Source: Saprospiraceae bacterium (lineage in GTDB: Bacteria > Bacteroidota > Bacteroidia > Chitinophagales > Saprospiraceae). From it: a DNA stretch of 34,086 nucleotides. Below, in pieces: positions 25,318 to 34,024 of this stretch (position 1 is the first letter of the stretch; each line of letters opens with the position of its first letter). The position numbers and the translations under genes were made by a program. The notes under the pieces are model-generated. The model saw nothing but the letters and a program-made list of their open reading frames with translations. It was not told the DNA's origin and ran no database searches. The stretch is taken from NCBI GenBank assembly GCA_020631135.1, contig JAHDHU010000026.1, positions 1 through 34,086 on the forward strand. The letters are read 5' to 3'.

Positions 25318-25983
25318 TTAAGCGACTTGTGTTCCATCATAAAGGCGAACCAATCGATCCGTTTTTTTGGCCATACGTTCGTCATGCGTAACCATGATGA
25401 TGGTAGTTCCAAAGTCTTTATTTAGTTTATTTAGAATTTCCATTACTTCGTCTCCCATTACGCTATCTAAGTTTCCAGTCGGTTCATCAGCAAGAATAAT
25501 TTCTGGTTTACCAACTATAGCTCTTGCAATCGCAACCCGTTGTTTTTGACCACCTGAAAGTTGACTTGGAAAATGGTGTTTACGATTAGCTAATCCCACG
25601 GATTCAAGTGCTTCTGCCGCCATTTGCTTTCTTTTTTTCGAAGAAATAGATCGGTAAAGGAGAGGTAATTCAACATTGTCGATTACGTTGAGATCAGGGA
25701 TGAGATGAAAACTTTGAAAGATAAATCCCAGTTTTTCATTTCGAAACTTAGCTGTGGCTCTACTGGTATAATTGGTGATTTGTTTTCCATCTACCTTAAT
25801 CATACCATTTGAAGGTTCGTCTAATAATCCAATTATGTTGAGTAGGGTACTTTTTCCGCATCCCGAAGGACCCATAATACTTAGAAATTGACCTTTAGGG
25901 ACATCTAGATCAATGTTATTAAGTGCGGTTGTTTCTATGGTTTTAGTTCGATAAACTTTGGTGATGTTTTGAAGATGTATCAT
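25318..25983 (-). CDS. ABC transporter ATPase, LolD/MacB type
   Basis: A 221-residue soluble ATPase. Walker A is GPSGCGKS (38-45), the Q-loop is FIFQSFHL, the signature is LSGGQKQRVAIARAI, Walker B is IILADEPTGNLDS and the H-loop is VTHDE. The closely spaced motifs and the length fit the LolD/MacB/FtsE group that powers mechanotransmission rather than channel-type transport. It sits 14 nt after the TolC-type stop and directly before the two permeases, so it is the energy subunit of the system. Confidence 0.94.
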   Translation of the reverse strand: MIHLQNITKVYRTKTIETTALNNIDLDVPKGQFLSIMGPSGCGKSTLLNIIGLLDEPSNGMIKVDGKQITNYTSRATAKFRNEKLGFIFQSFHLIPDLNVIDNVELPLLYRSISSKKRKQMAAEALESVGLANRKHHFPSQLSGGQKQRVAIARAIVGKPEIILADEPTGNLDSVMGDEVMEILNKLNKDFGTTIIMVTHDERMAKKTDRLVRLYDGTQVA

Positions 25984-25997
25984 GGTGTTTAATTGAT

Positions 25998-27458
25998 TTA
26001 GTAAGTAATTTTTGAATTGCTATGAATATCAAAACCAGTTAGAGATCTTAAAAAGTAATAACCCGTCCAGTATGATCTTAATCCATTTATATAATTTCTC
26101 TTGGCTTGATCTTTTTCTCTTTGAGCTATTGTCAAATTGGTGATATCAATGTTGCCGAGAATATATCGCTGATTGGAAATGTCAAACCTTTGTTCTGATT
26201 TGTTCATTATTTCTTCGAGTAAATGGATTTCTTTTTGCAAATTTTTGAGTTGCGTGAAGGTTTGAAGAATTTGATTTTCTAAGTCACGGTTGTTTTGTTT
26301 ATAAATTTGCTGTACATTTTCTCGTTGCAGTATTGCCAAGGAAACAGCAGATTTCTTTTTTCCCCAGTCAAGAAGAGGAATGTTCAGCGACACATTAAAT
26401 TGCTGTTCATCGAAAGGGTCAGTATAGATATCACTGACATTGGTTGCTCCTCTTGCTAACCCCAAACTTGCAGAAAGGACAGCTTGAAATCCGAAATCAG
26501 ACTTGGCTTGAGAGAGATTGGCTTGGGATTGTATGATTTCTCGATTATAGGTTAAGATTTCTGGTCTAAAGGATTTGAAGGATTCGAGCAAAGTTTTTTC
26601 GTCAATATTTATTGAATTCATTTTTGTGGGTAACGAAAAGTTTCTGTTTGGTTGTGACTGATCTAGACCTATATAAGAATACAGTTGGGCTTCCGAGTTT
26701 GTCAATTGCAGTTCAGCTTGAGACACAGCTAATCGTGCATTACTTAATTCAATTTCTAATTGTAATTTTTCATCTTCACTGACTTTTCCCAATTCTAATC
26801 TTTCTTGCGTTATATCTAAGAGCCTTTCATTTACTTTCTGATTAGTTTGAGCTATACCGAGATTCTGTTTTGCAACTAAAATTGTAAAATATAAATCCGT
26901 CACTTGCCACAAAGCCAATTCGACCTTTACATTGAATGACTTATAAGATTCTTCTAATCTTATCCTTTCAATTTTAGAATCAAATTTCCAGGGATTAAAA
27001 GCCATGAGAGGCTGCTGAATTCCAATACGGAATGGAACTCCATTGTATTGATGAATATTAAATGAGAAATCATCAAACCTTCTAAGGTTACTCGTAGCAA
27101 ATAAAGTACCTCCAGTTTTTGCTAAAATTTTGGAGGCATTCGCCGAAAGGCTACTATTGGATTGTCTTATGGATTGAAATGAAATTGAACCATCCGGCTG
27201 AGTAATTGGAAGAGAGGTTTTTATGTAATTAGGCAAACTCGCAGATAAACTGAGTGTTGGTTTGGTTTGTGTTAAATAGAACTGATAGTTTTCTTTTGCG
27301 ATTTCTCTTTCTGTTTTGGCTATTTTGATTGCGAAACTATTTTCCAATAGCCAAGATTGAACTTGATTTAAGTCTGTTGATTCTTGACCAGAAATTGGCG
27401 TTTTCAAGAATAACAAAATCGTTATCAAAATGAAAAGAATAGACTTTGAATTTTTCAT
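25998..27458 (-). CDS. TolC-family outer membrane efflux protein
   Basis: 486 residues with a Sec signal peptide (residues 1 to about 24, SGQ-ES). The mature chain shows the two OEP repeats: long alpha-helical stretches (about 145-270 and 330-450) rich in Gln, Leu and Asn, separated by beta-strand segments that form the outer membrane barrel. It is the outer membrane channel of the tripartite pump. The gene starts one base after the adaptor stop, so the two are translated together. Confidence 0.9.
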   Translation of the reverse strand: MKNSKSILFILITILLFLKTPISGQESTDLNQVQSWLLENSFAIKIAKTEREIAKENYQFYLTQTKPTLSLSASLPNYIKTSLPITQPDGSISFQSIRQSNSSLSANASKILAKTGGTLFATSNLRRFDDFSFNIHQYNGVPFRIGIQQPLMAFNPWKFDSKIERIRLEESYKSFNVKVELALWQVTDLYFTILVAKQNLGIAQTNQKVNERLLDITQERLELGKVSEDEKLQLEIELSNARLAVSQAELQLTNSEAQLYSYIGLDQSQPNRNFSLPTKMNSINIDEKTLLESFKSFRPEILTYNREIIQSQANLSQAKSDFGFQAVLSASLGLARGATNVSDIYTDPFDEQQFNVSLNIPLLDWGKKKSAVSLAILQRENVQQIYKQNNRDLENQILQTFTQLKNLQKEIHLLEEIMNKSEQRFDISNQRYILGNIDITNLTIAQREKDQAKRNYINGLRSYWTGYYFLRSLTGFDIHSNSKITY

Positions 27459-27459
27459 A

Positions 27460-28713
27460 CTAATTGTTGGTAGTGATTAGAAATGATTCCATATGTTCGA
27501 AGTCTTCGGTTTCGGATATGATTATCTTATCTCCCTCATTTAGGCCTGCAGTTATTTCGAAATAATCTGAACTAATGAGTCCTTTTTGAATTTTGACTTT
27601 TTTTGCCGTATTATTTTCTACTTGATAAATGTATTGAGTTTGCGTTCCTTTTAATGCTCCTCCTCTTTTAGCGCGTAAGACATTTTCTTTTTTATCTGTG
27701 ATGATGTTTATTTCAGTTCTGAGATTAGGTCTTAGTGATTTATGATTTTGCTCATCCAATGTCACATAAAACTTCACAGTATTGTTTATGATTTCAGGAA
27801 GAATTCTGCTTATACTTCCTTTTAATTTTTCTTTGTTAATCCGTACTTCTACTGGTAATCCTACTTCTAGTTTTTTACTATTTCTGTCTGAAGTTCTGGC
27901 TTCGATTTCAAACTTATTTAAGTTGGCAATTTTCACTAATGCCTCTCCTTCATTTACTGTTTTACCTATGTCTTCATTTATCCAAGTAATCACCCCTTGA
28001 GAAGGAGAGCGTACTTGTGTTTGATTTAGTTTGCCACCTAATTGGTTGAGTTTTTTCTTTTGAATATTAAATTCTAACTGAAGTTGGTTTTTATCTGTGC
28101 TGTTAACTTGTCTTTTAAATTGCAGTTCGTTTTCAAGAATTTTCTTTTCAATTTTAGCGATACTTAATTGTAGCTCGGCAGTTTCGACTTCTTCTTTTGT
28201 GGCTCCACCAATTGCTAAAAGTCTTTTTTGATCGTTTAGTTCAGCCAATAATTGGTTGAGTTGTAAGGCTTTTATTTGATCTTGAAAATCTAAATCACGA
28301 AGATCTTTATCGTATTGTAATTTGAGTTTATCTATGTTATTACTCCTTAAGGATAGTTCATCTTGTAGTTGTTCATATTCAATGGCGGTATACTCTTTAT
28401 TGAGCTTAAGGATTAGATCTCCTTTATTTACCTCTTTTCCAGAAGTCATTAAAACTTCTTCGATTTCTGTAGTAATTGGTGCATTGATTACTCTTTCTGA
28501 ACTAGAAACGACTGTTCCAGAGGCAGAAAGCGTTGATAAAACTGTTCCCCTTTCAACTGAAACAATATGAAGATCAGACGGATCAGCTTTTTTTGAAAAA
28601 TAATTTTTAGCAAAGATGTAACCAATACATAAGAGAGCCAAGGCAATTAAATAGGGTATGAATCCAGCAATTTTCTTTGAAGATTGTTCTTTTTTTGATA
28701 TTTGGCGATCCAT
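27460..28713 (-). CDS. HlyD/MacA-type periplasmic adaptor
   Basis: 417 residues. An N-terminal membrane anchor (about 14-35) is followed by a barrel-sandwich lipoyl half-motif (about 52-105), a long coiled-coil hairpin (about 108-225, heptad Leu/Lys/Glu/Gln), the second lipoyl half (QVRSPSQGVITWINEDIGKT) and beta-barrel/MP domains (about 260-410). It links the inner-membrane permeases to the TolC-type channel. It is the first gene of the operon. Its ATG at 28713 lies just downstream of the sigma-54-like promoter, which leaves a leader of only about 15 nt. Confidence 0.9.
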   Translation of the reverse strand: MDRQISKKEQSSKKIAGFIPYLIALALLCIGYIFAKNYFSKKADPSDLHIVSVERGTVLSTLSASGTVVSSSERVINAPITTEIEEVLMTSGKEVNKGDLILKLNKEYTAIEYEQLQDELSLRSNNIDKLKLQYDKDLRDLDFQDQIKALQLNQLLAELNDQKRLLAIGGATKEEVETAELQLSIAKIEKKILENELQFKRQVNSTDKNQLQLEFNIQKKKLNQLGGKLNQTQVRSPSQGVITWINEDIGKTVNEGEALVKIANLNKFEIEARTSDRNSKKLEVGLPVEVRINKEKLKGSISRILPEIINNTVKFYVTLDEQNHKSLRPNLRTEINIITDKKENVLRAKRGGALKGTQTQYIYQVENNTAKKVKIQKGLISSDYFEITAGLNEGDKIIISETEDFEHMESFLITTNN

Positions 28714-28736
28714 TAATAAAAGTGTTTGTCCTCATA

Positions 28737-28755
28737 ATGCCAAGCCTAGTGCCAA
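28737..28755 (-). promoter_or_regulatory. Sigma-54 (-24/-12) promoter of the efflux operon
   Basis: On the minus strand the sequence reads TTGGCACTAGGCTTGGCAT. The -24 half (TTGGCAC) is perfect. The -12 half reads TTGG where TTGC is expected, with GC present one base further. The predicted transcription start is near 28728, about 15 nt before the adaptor ATG. The only sigma-54 activator in the window is encoded in the operon this promoter would drive. Confidence 0.65.
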
Positions 28756-28806
28756 AGTTTTGAGCACTAATGATCAAGGATTTATATATTTTTATTTTAT
28801 TAATAT

Positions 28807-28844
28807 CGTTCGATTTCGGACACATGTCTGTTCGGATTCGAACA
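28807..28844. promoter_or_regulatory. Two tandem 16-bp dyads, probable activator-binding sites
   Basis: Site 1 (28807-28822) is CGTTCGATTTCGGACA and site 2 (28829-28844) is TGTTCGGATTCGAACA. Site 2 has perfect 6-nt arms around a 4-nt spacer; site 1 matches it at 12 of 16 positions. Centres are 22 bp apart, about two helical turns, at about -87 and -109 relative to the predicted start near 28728. This is the usual enhancer distance for NtrC-type activators. Confidence 0.55.
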
Positions 28845-28942
28845 AATATCAAGTAGGATAAAAGTCAATTGGAATGAGGTCTAAATTCAATATTTTCAGT
28901 AATTTGAGTGACCCCACACTTAAATAATTTAAACGGATTTTT

Positions 28943-31207
28943 ATGAGAATTTATGCATTCACCCTTATCGCTGCGCTTTTATGTAGCCCTGTTTTTTCGC
29001 AAAGCAAGTGCGGCACTGATGTTTTACAAGAGTTTTTAATGCAAGACTCAGATTACGTAAAATGGTTTAATCAAAACCAGCAAGAAGTAATGAGTAAAGT
29101 TGATCTTACCAAAGTGGTCACTTGCTCCAGTCCTTTAGTAATACCGGTGGCAGTCCATTATAATGGAAACATAACCTCCACTAATGTAACTTGTCTGGTA
29201 AATAAAGCATTGGAACAGGTACAAGTATTGAACGAAGATTTTGGTGCTTATAATAGTGATATTACCAATTATTGTACAATTTCTGCTGCTTGTTGTTTAG
29301 ATTATCCGCCGGATGTAATCAGTCAAGGTTCATGTCTCCAGTTTTGCTTGGCCTCAGACAATCATCCTACTGGTGAAACAATTTATGGAGGATATGCGAT
29401 TACCATTGGAGATTATATTTGGTCTGGAGGTATAGATGCGCCTAATTGGGCGGGATATCTAAATTTATTTGTATCAGATGTTTCGCCTGCTGGTTTTGGA
29501 GGTGCTTTGGGAGTTGCACCTTTATCAGGAGGAACAGACCCAGATGGAAACGGTGTATATATATTAGCAGCTGCATTTGGAGGTGCAGGCGGAGGATGTA
29601 CTTCCGGTACTGGCATAGATACAAATGGAACTTATAATTTGGGTAGAACAGGTACTCATGAGGTTGGACATTTTTATGGATTACCTCACGTATTTGATGG
29701 TTGTGGTGCCGGTGATGGGGTAGGTGATACACCACCACAAGATTCTCCTAATTTTGGATGTCCTTCCGTTAATACATCTACATGTACGAGTAACTCGGGC
29801 AATACATGTGGCACCCCAGACTTTTGGTTCAACTTCATGGACTATGTAGATGATGATTGTATGTACATGTTTACAGAAGGTCAAAGTCAAGTGATGTATA
29901 ATACCGCATTGGTTGCGGGTACAAGTGGTAACGAACCTTATAAAGATAACACCTCAGTTTGTGATGGAGCGTCACAACCGGCATATGTACCCACATATCC
30001 AACTGGATGTCCTGGTGGGGCGACAATCCCAGAATCAGCTTTTTCACCCACTTCAGGAACCTTAAGTTTATGTGCTGGAGAGACAATCGACTTTATGGAT
30101 TTATCAACTGGTTGCTCTTTAACAGGTTGGAATTGGACTTTTTCTGGAGCAGGTGTTAGTCCTACAACATCTACTGATCAGAATCCAACTGTAACGGTTA
30201 CCAGTACGGGAACGTTAACAGTTACATTGACTACTAGTGGAGCAGGTGGTCCTGACCCTACACCAGCTAACGGGTCAATTTCAGTAACTATTTTAGGTCC
30301 TGATGATCCAGCATGTAGTGATTGCGGAGAATTTTTTACCGATACGGGAGGGCCTGGAGCAAGATATCAAAACAATGAAAATATTGATTGGACTTTTTGT
30401 GCTCCTCCTGGTCAATTTGTAACAGTTGGCTTTACATTTTTTAATGTAGAAGCAGGTTGCAATGACGCCTTAACGGTATATGATGGTCCAACTACATCTT
30501 CACCAAATTTAGGTTCGTTTTGCGGAAATGGAGTAAGTTTTGCTCCTGGCGGGGGATCTATATCGTCTTCAGGACAATGTCTCACTTTTAACTTTTCATC
30601 TAATGGTTCGGTAAGGAGACCTGGTTGGGAAGCCGATGTTGTATGTGCCATTTTACCAGTGGAGCTATTATCTTTTGAAGTGAGAAAAACTAATGATAAA
30701 GTAAATTTATATTGGAGTACAGCAACAGAAGTAAACAATGAAGGTTTTGAGATACAGAGAAGTTTAGACGGGACAGTATTCGAAAAAATTGGATGGGTAG
30801 AAGGAAATGGAAATACTGATGGTATTAAAGAATATCAGTTTATTGACCACAATATAAATCATGCCGGAAATTTTTATTACAGATTAAAGCAAATGGACTA
30901 TAATGGATCATTTGATTATAGTGACATTGTTTCGGTAAGAATTGATGTTGCCAATATATCCTTACATGATTTTAGCCTGTTTCCTAATCCGAATAAGGGC
31001 GTTTTTAATTTGACAGGAAACACCAATGATGAACATGTAAAATTTGATGTTTTAGATAAAAGCGGCAGATTGGTTTACACCTTAAATGGATCTTTGGATA
31101 ATGGTCAAAAACAGCTGGATTTATCATTCTTAGAAAATGGAGTATACACTTTACGTATTGTCGATCGACAAATTAGTAAGTACAAGTCATTTGTCATTTT
31201 AAAATAA
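28943..31207 (+). CDS. T9SS-exported M43 (pappalysin-like) zinc metalloprotease
   Basis: 754 residues. Signal peptide 1-20. The metzincin zinc motif is HEVGHFYGLPH (H239, E240, H243, H249), and the Met-turn is at NFMDYV (M299). Cysteine pairs throughout suggest disulfides. The catalytic domain (about 60-340) is followed by a PKD-like domain (about 367-452), a CUB-like domain (about 459-568, with CNDALTVYDGP and GSFCGNG), a FnIII-like module (573-675) and a T9SS type A sorting domain (676-754, LFPNPNKGVFNL ... NGVYTLRIV ... SFVILK). Family members cleave extracellular proteins. It is divergent from the efflux operon, and its promoter region includes the dyads at 28807-28844, so shared control is conceivable but not shown. 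Confidence 0.92.
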   Translation: MRIYAFTLIAALLCSPVFSQSKCGTDVLQEFLMQDSDYVKWFNQNQQEVMSKVDLTKVVTCSSPLVIPVAVHYNGNITSTNVTCLVNKALEQVQVLNEDFGAYNSDITNYCTISAACCLDYPPDVISQGSCLQFCLASDNHPTGETIYGGYAITIGDYIWSGGIDAPNWAGYLNLFVSDVSPAGFGGALGVAPLSGGTDPDGNGVYILAAAFGGAGGGCTSGTGIDTNGTYNLGRTGTHEVGHFYGLPHVFDGCGAGDGVGDTPPQDSPNFGCPSVNTSTCTSNSGNTCGTPDFWFNFMDYVDDDCMYMFTEGQSQVMYNTALVAGTSGNEPYKDNTSVCDGASQPAYVPTYPTGCPGGATIPESAFSPTSGTLSLCAGETIDFMDLSTGCSLTGWNWTFSGAGVSPTTSTDQNPTVTVTSTGTLTVTLTTSGAGGPDPTPANGSISVTILGPDDPACSDCGEFFTDTGGPGARYQNNENIDWTFCAPPGQFVTVGFTFFNVEAGCNDALTVYDGPTTSSPNLGSFCGNGVSFAPGGGSISSSGQCLTFNFSSNGSVRRPGWEADVVCAILPVELLSFEVRKTNDKVNLYWSTATEVNNEGFEIQRSLDGTVFEKIGWVEGNGNTDGIKEYQFIDHNINHAGNFYYRLKQMDYNGSFDYSDIVSVRIDVANISLHDFSLFPNPNKGVFNLTGNTNDEHVKFDVLDKSGRLVYTLNGSLDNGQKQLDLSFLENGVYTLRIVDRQISKYKSFVILK

Positions 31208-31235
31208 TCAAGCAAAGTTTTATCAAATAAATAAA

Positions 31236-31266
31236 GGGTCTATTGCGAAAGCGATAGGCCCTTTTT
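31236..31266. terminator. Strong bidirectional terminator
   Basis: An 11-bp stem (31236-31246 with 31251-31261, two G-T pairs) closed by a GAAA tetraloop is followed by TTTTT on the plus strand. On the minus strand the same stem is followed by CTTTATTTATTT. It lies between the M43 protease and the convergent glycosyltransferase-like gene and can serve both. Confidence 0.88.
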
Positions 31267-31272
31267 ATTCTA

Positions 31273-32259
31273 TTAAATCAAGTTTTCGAGTAGATTTAAA
31301 TTGCTCTCTGTACAAATTTGAAATTGGGGATTGTTTTTAAGCCATTTTACCAAATACTCCTGTTCTGTTTGGCCGGGAGTAGGTATCAATATTGCATCTA
31401 AACCAAGTTGATCTAGATCCATGACTGAGCTATATCCGGATCTACAAATTATTTTTTTACTAGAACAAAGTATGGTGTTCAATTCTTCACTATTGATTCT
31501 TGGAAAAATTTCAACATTGTCTTTTGTAAAATTTACCCGAGAGTTCATACCTCTAATCCACGCAATTTTGAGGTTTTGTTTTTCTAGTATTGTCCAGAGC
31601 TTTTTTTCGAGAATAGATCTGCTTGGTTCTGGTCCTGACAATACGACGGCGAGGTCATATTTTATAGGCAAACGCATTTTGTGGAATCTAGACTGTGGTC
31701 CAATAAAGTATTTATTACTTATTCTTCTTGTTGATGATAAGATTCCTGATAACTTTTGATTGCTGAAATCAGGAATCCAGACTTCATCAAACTTTTTGAT
31801 AAGATTGTTATTTACCGCATTCGCGAATGCGGAAGCTATAGGATTCCAAGACTGAATGTTTAATTGATGATGCACAATGATACTTGTACAAGTATTTGAA
31901 CGAATACCATACCTCCCATCTGAAATTATGTAGTCAAATTCAAATTTTGATTGTAATTCCCCAATTCTTAAAAACTCTTTTTTATAGGCTTGATAGATTT
32001 TTGGCAATTGAATCAGCATGTTAAAAGCCATACTACCAAATCTGTAATGAATATTATATGAGGGTAAATTAATTGAATTTAATCTTGGAAACTCTTCTCT
32101 AAGCATTTGTAAAGGATCTCCATCCGAAGCAATGACTACTTGACAATCATGCTCAATTAACTTTCGAATAATAGGAATGGATCTGGTAGCATGGCCTAGC
32201 CCCCAATTTAAGGGAGCTACCAATACTTTAGAACCTTGAATAATTCTTTGTTTAATCAA
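31273..32259 (-). CDS. Glycosyltransferase-like protein (GT28/MurG-like)
   Basis: 328 residues. The N-terminal Rossmann half opens with VLVAPLNWGLGHATRSIPI, the glycine/histidine loop seen in MurG/GT28-type GT-B enzymes. The C-terminal half has CRSGYSSVMDLDQLGLDAILIPTPGQTEQEYL, matching the nucleotide-sugar binding region of that superfamily. It has no signal peptide, so it is probably a cytoplasmic or membrane-face enzyme using a UDP-sugar; the acceptor is unknown. The start is TTG (32257-32259): the frame is open from a TAA ten codons upstream without ATG or GTG, and the first beta-strand begins a few residues later. It follows the rng stop by 19 nt. Confidence 0.83.
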   Translation of the reverse strand: MIKQRIIQGSKVLVAPLNWGLGHATRSIPIIRKLIEHDCQVVIASDGDPLQMLREEFPRLNSINLPSYNIHYRFGSMAFNMLIQLPKIYQAYKKEFLRIGELQSKFEFDYIISDGRYGIRSNTCTSIIVHHQLNIQSWNPIASAFANAVNNNLIKKFDEVWIPDFSNQKLSGILSSTRRISNKYFIGPQSRFHKMRLPIKYDLAVVLSGPEPSRSILEKKLWTILEKQNLKIAWIRGMNSRVNFTKDNVEIFPRINSEELNTILCSSKKIICRSGYSSVMDLDQLGLDAILIPTPGQTEQEYLVKWLKNNPQFQICTESNLNLLENLI

Positions 32260-32278
32260 AATGACCTTATCAGAGAAA

Positions 32279-33829
32279 CTAATTTAGCCTGATTTCATCA
32301 TTTTGACCATCATAGAATTTGAATTCTTTTAAATGGAGATTTTCATTGACTTTAGTTTTCAACCATTTACCATGTTTTCTCCACCATTTCATTCGAAGAC
32401 TTGGAAGTCCTTTGGTCAGATGACTAATGACAAAGGGATGTGCCTCTAAGATTAATTTAGTGGAAGGTTGATTTTTGATTATAAAATCTAAATCATTTTC
32501 AATTTGATCAATAACCAAAATACTTGGAGTTGATTTTCCTGTACCATCACAGACTGGACAAGTCACATCAGTATTTATTTTAGTAGCTGGTTTGACTCTT
32601 TGTCTGGTGATTTGCATGAGTCCAAATTTACTTAATGGCAAAATCGTATGTTGAGCACGATCATGTTCCATAAAGCCTTTCATGGCTTTGTACAATTTGG
32701 TTTTATTTTCGTTATTGCGCATATCGATAAAATCGATAATGATCAAACCTCCTATATCCCTGAGCCTAAGTTGCCTCGCTATTTCTTGAGCAGCTTCTAA
32801 ATTGACCTGGATAGAAGCATCCTCTTGATTCTTCTTTATCATTTTCGGTCCACTATTTACGTCTATTACGTGCATAGCTTCGGTACTTTCTATGACCAGA
32901 TACACTCCACTTCTAAGTGTGGAAGTTTTGCCAAAAGAAGCTTTTATTTGACGATTTACGGGGAAGGTGTCAAAAATATGTCTTCGACCGGTGTATTGAG
33001 ATACAATCTTTACTCTATCAGGAGCGATTTTTTGCATGTAAGCCCTTATATCTTTATACAAACTTTCATCACTAATGATGACTTTGTTGAAAGACGAATT
33101 GAGCATATCGCGTAAGATCGTACTTGTTTTATCTATTTCGCTTAGTAATTTAACCGGCGGTTTGCTTGATTTAAGTTCAGAAAATATTTGTTTCCATTTA
33201 GTTTCTAAAGAACTTAATTCTTGATGTAGATCTGCAACTTTTTTACCTCGACCAGCTGTTCGAACGATAACACCCATTTTTTTGGGTCGAATGCTATCGA
33301 TTAGATTTTTTAATCTAACTCTTTCTTCTTGATCTGTTATTTTTTTAGAAACTGCAACGACATCGTTAAATGGTGTGAGCACTAAAAATCGACCAGGAAT
33401 GGTGATTTCGCAACTTAGTCTAGGTCCTTTCGTGGATATTGGTTCTTTTAAAATTTGTACCAATACTGGATCTCGTTTTTCAAGAACTTGATCAATTTTT
33501 CCACTTTTAACAATGTCTTTTTCTAACTTAAAATTATCCAATAAATGAGAGTTGTGATTTCCATTTATTGATTGTTTAGTGTATTTAAGTAAAGACTTTA
33601 GTTGAGGTCCTAGGTCAGTGTAATGCAGAAATGCGTCTTTTTCGTGTCCAATTTCTACGAAAGCCGCGTTTAGTCCGGGCATAGTTTTCTTTATATACCC
33701 AAGGAAGATATCTCCTACAGAAAAGTTATCATTGGTTTTTTGCTTGTGAAGCTCTACCAACTTCTTGTTTTCAAGAATAGCAACTTCTACTTCTGAAGGA
33801 GTTGAACTTATTATTAACTCCTTATCCAA
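32279..33829 (-). CDS. rng: Ribonuclease E/G family protein
   Basis: 516 residues, close to the length of RNase G. An S1 RNA-binding domain (about 35-130) carries a low-complexity Asn/Lys/Ser insertion (about 84-112). The catalytic core holds the Mg-binding aspartates D323 (HVIDVNSG) and D366 (IIIDFIDM). The zinc-link CPVCDGTG (C424, C427) lies near the C-terminus. It makes endonucleolytic cuts in 5'-monophosphate RNA during rRNA processing and mRNA decay. The start is TTG at 33827-33829: no ATG or GTG occurs upstream in frame, and MDKELII aligns with the usual MxKELII start of Bacteroidota RNase G. The long C-terminal scaffold of RNase E is absent. Confidence 0.92.
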   Translation of the reverse strand: MDKELIISSTPSEVEVAILENKKLVELHKQKTNDNFSVGDIFLGYIKKTMPGLNAAFVEIGHEKDAFLHYTDLGPQLKSLLKYTKQSINGNHNSHLLDNFKLEKDIVKSGKIDQVLEKRDPVLVQILKEPISTKGPRLSCEITIPGRFLVLTPFNDVVAVSKKITDQEERVRLKNLIDSIRPKKMGVIVRTAGRGKKVADLHQELSSLETKWKQIFSELKSSKPPVKLLSEIDKTSTILRDMLNSSFNKVIISDESLYKDIRAYMQKIAPDRVKIVSQYTGRRHIFDTFPVNRQIKASFGKTSTLRSGVYLVIESTEAMHVIDVNSGPKMIKKNQEDASIQVNLEAAQEIARQLRLRDIGGLIIIDFIDMRNNENKTKLYKAMKGFMEHDRAQHTILPLSKFGLMQITRQRVKPATKINTDVTCPVCDGTGKSTPSILVIDQIENDLDFIIKNQPSTKLILEAHPFVISHLTKGLPSLRMKWWRKHGKWLKTKVNENLHLKEFKFYDGQNDEIRLN

Positions 33830-33970
33830 AATATTTATTTTAGGATAGTATGAGGACTTATATAAGGGGAATGGTGACTATATATATAATAGGGTATGGT
33901 ATTTTTTTATGGTGTAGCTCTTATAATGATGATTTTGTGTACACCTCCATCCAAAGTCCAAAAAATAGAA

Positions 33971-34002
33971 ATATAAATGCCATTTTAGATTGACATTTAT
34001 AT
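33971..34002. repeat. 9-bp inverted repeat, possible weak terminator
   Basis: ATATAAATG (33971-33979) and CATTTATAT (33994-34002) are exact complements around a 14-nt loop. On the minus strand, downstream of the tiny AURKAIP1-type gene, the hairpin is followed by TTCTATTTTTTGG. A second small dyad, TAAACT-ATC-AGTTTA, lies at 34010-34024 directly after that stop. Both are AT-rich and weak. The rest of the ~195-bp gap before rng (33830-34024) holds only an unsupported 47-codon plus-strand ORF. Confidence 0.35.
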
Positions 34003-34024
34003 CTCCAATTAAACTATCAGTTTA

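Noticed and set aside
28607-28861. Overlapping ORFs on both strands in the efflux operon promoter region.
   Set aside because: They cover the sigma-54 box and dyads, show no protein-like pattern, and partly shadow the adaptor N-terminus.
29413-30738. Antisense ORFs opposite the M43 protease, some Pro/His-rich.
   Set aside because: Shadows of Gly/Thr-rich coding sequence; the plus-strand frame has clear catalytic and sorting motifs.
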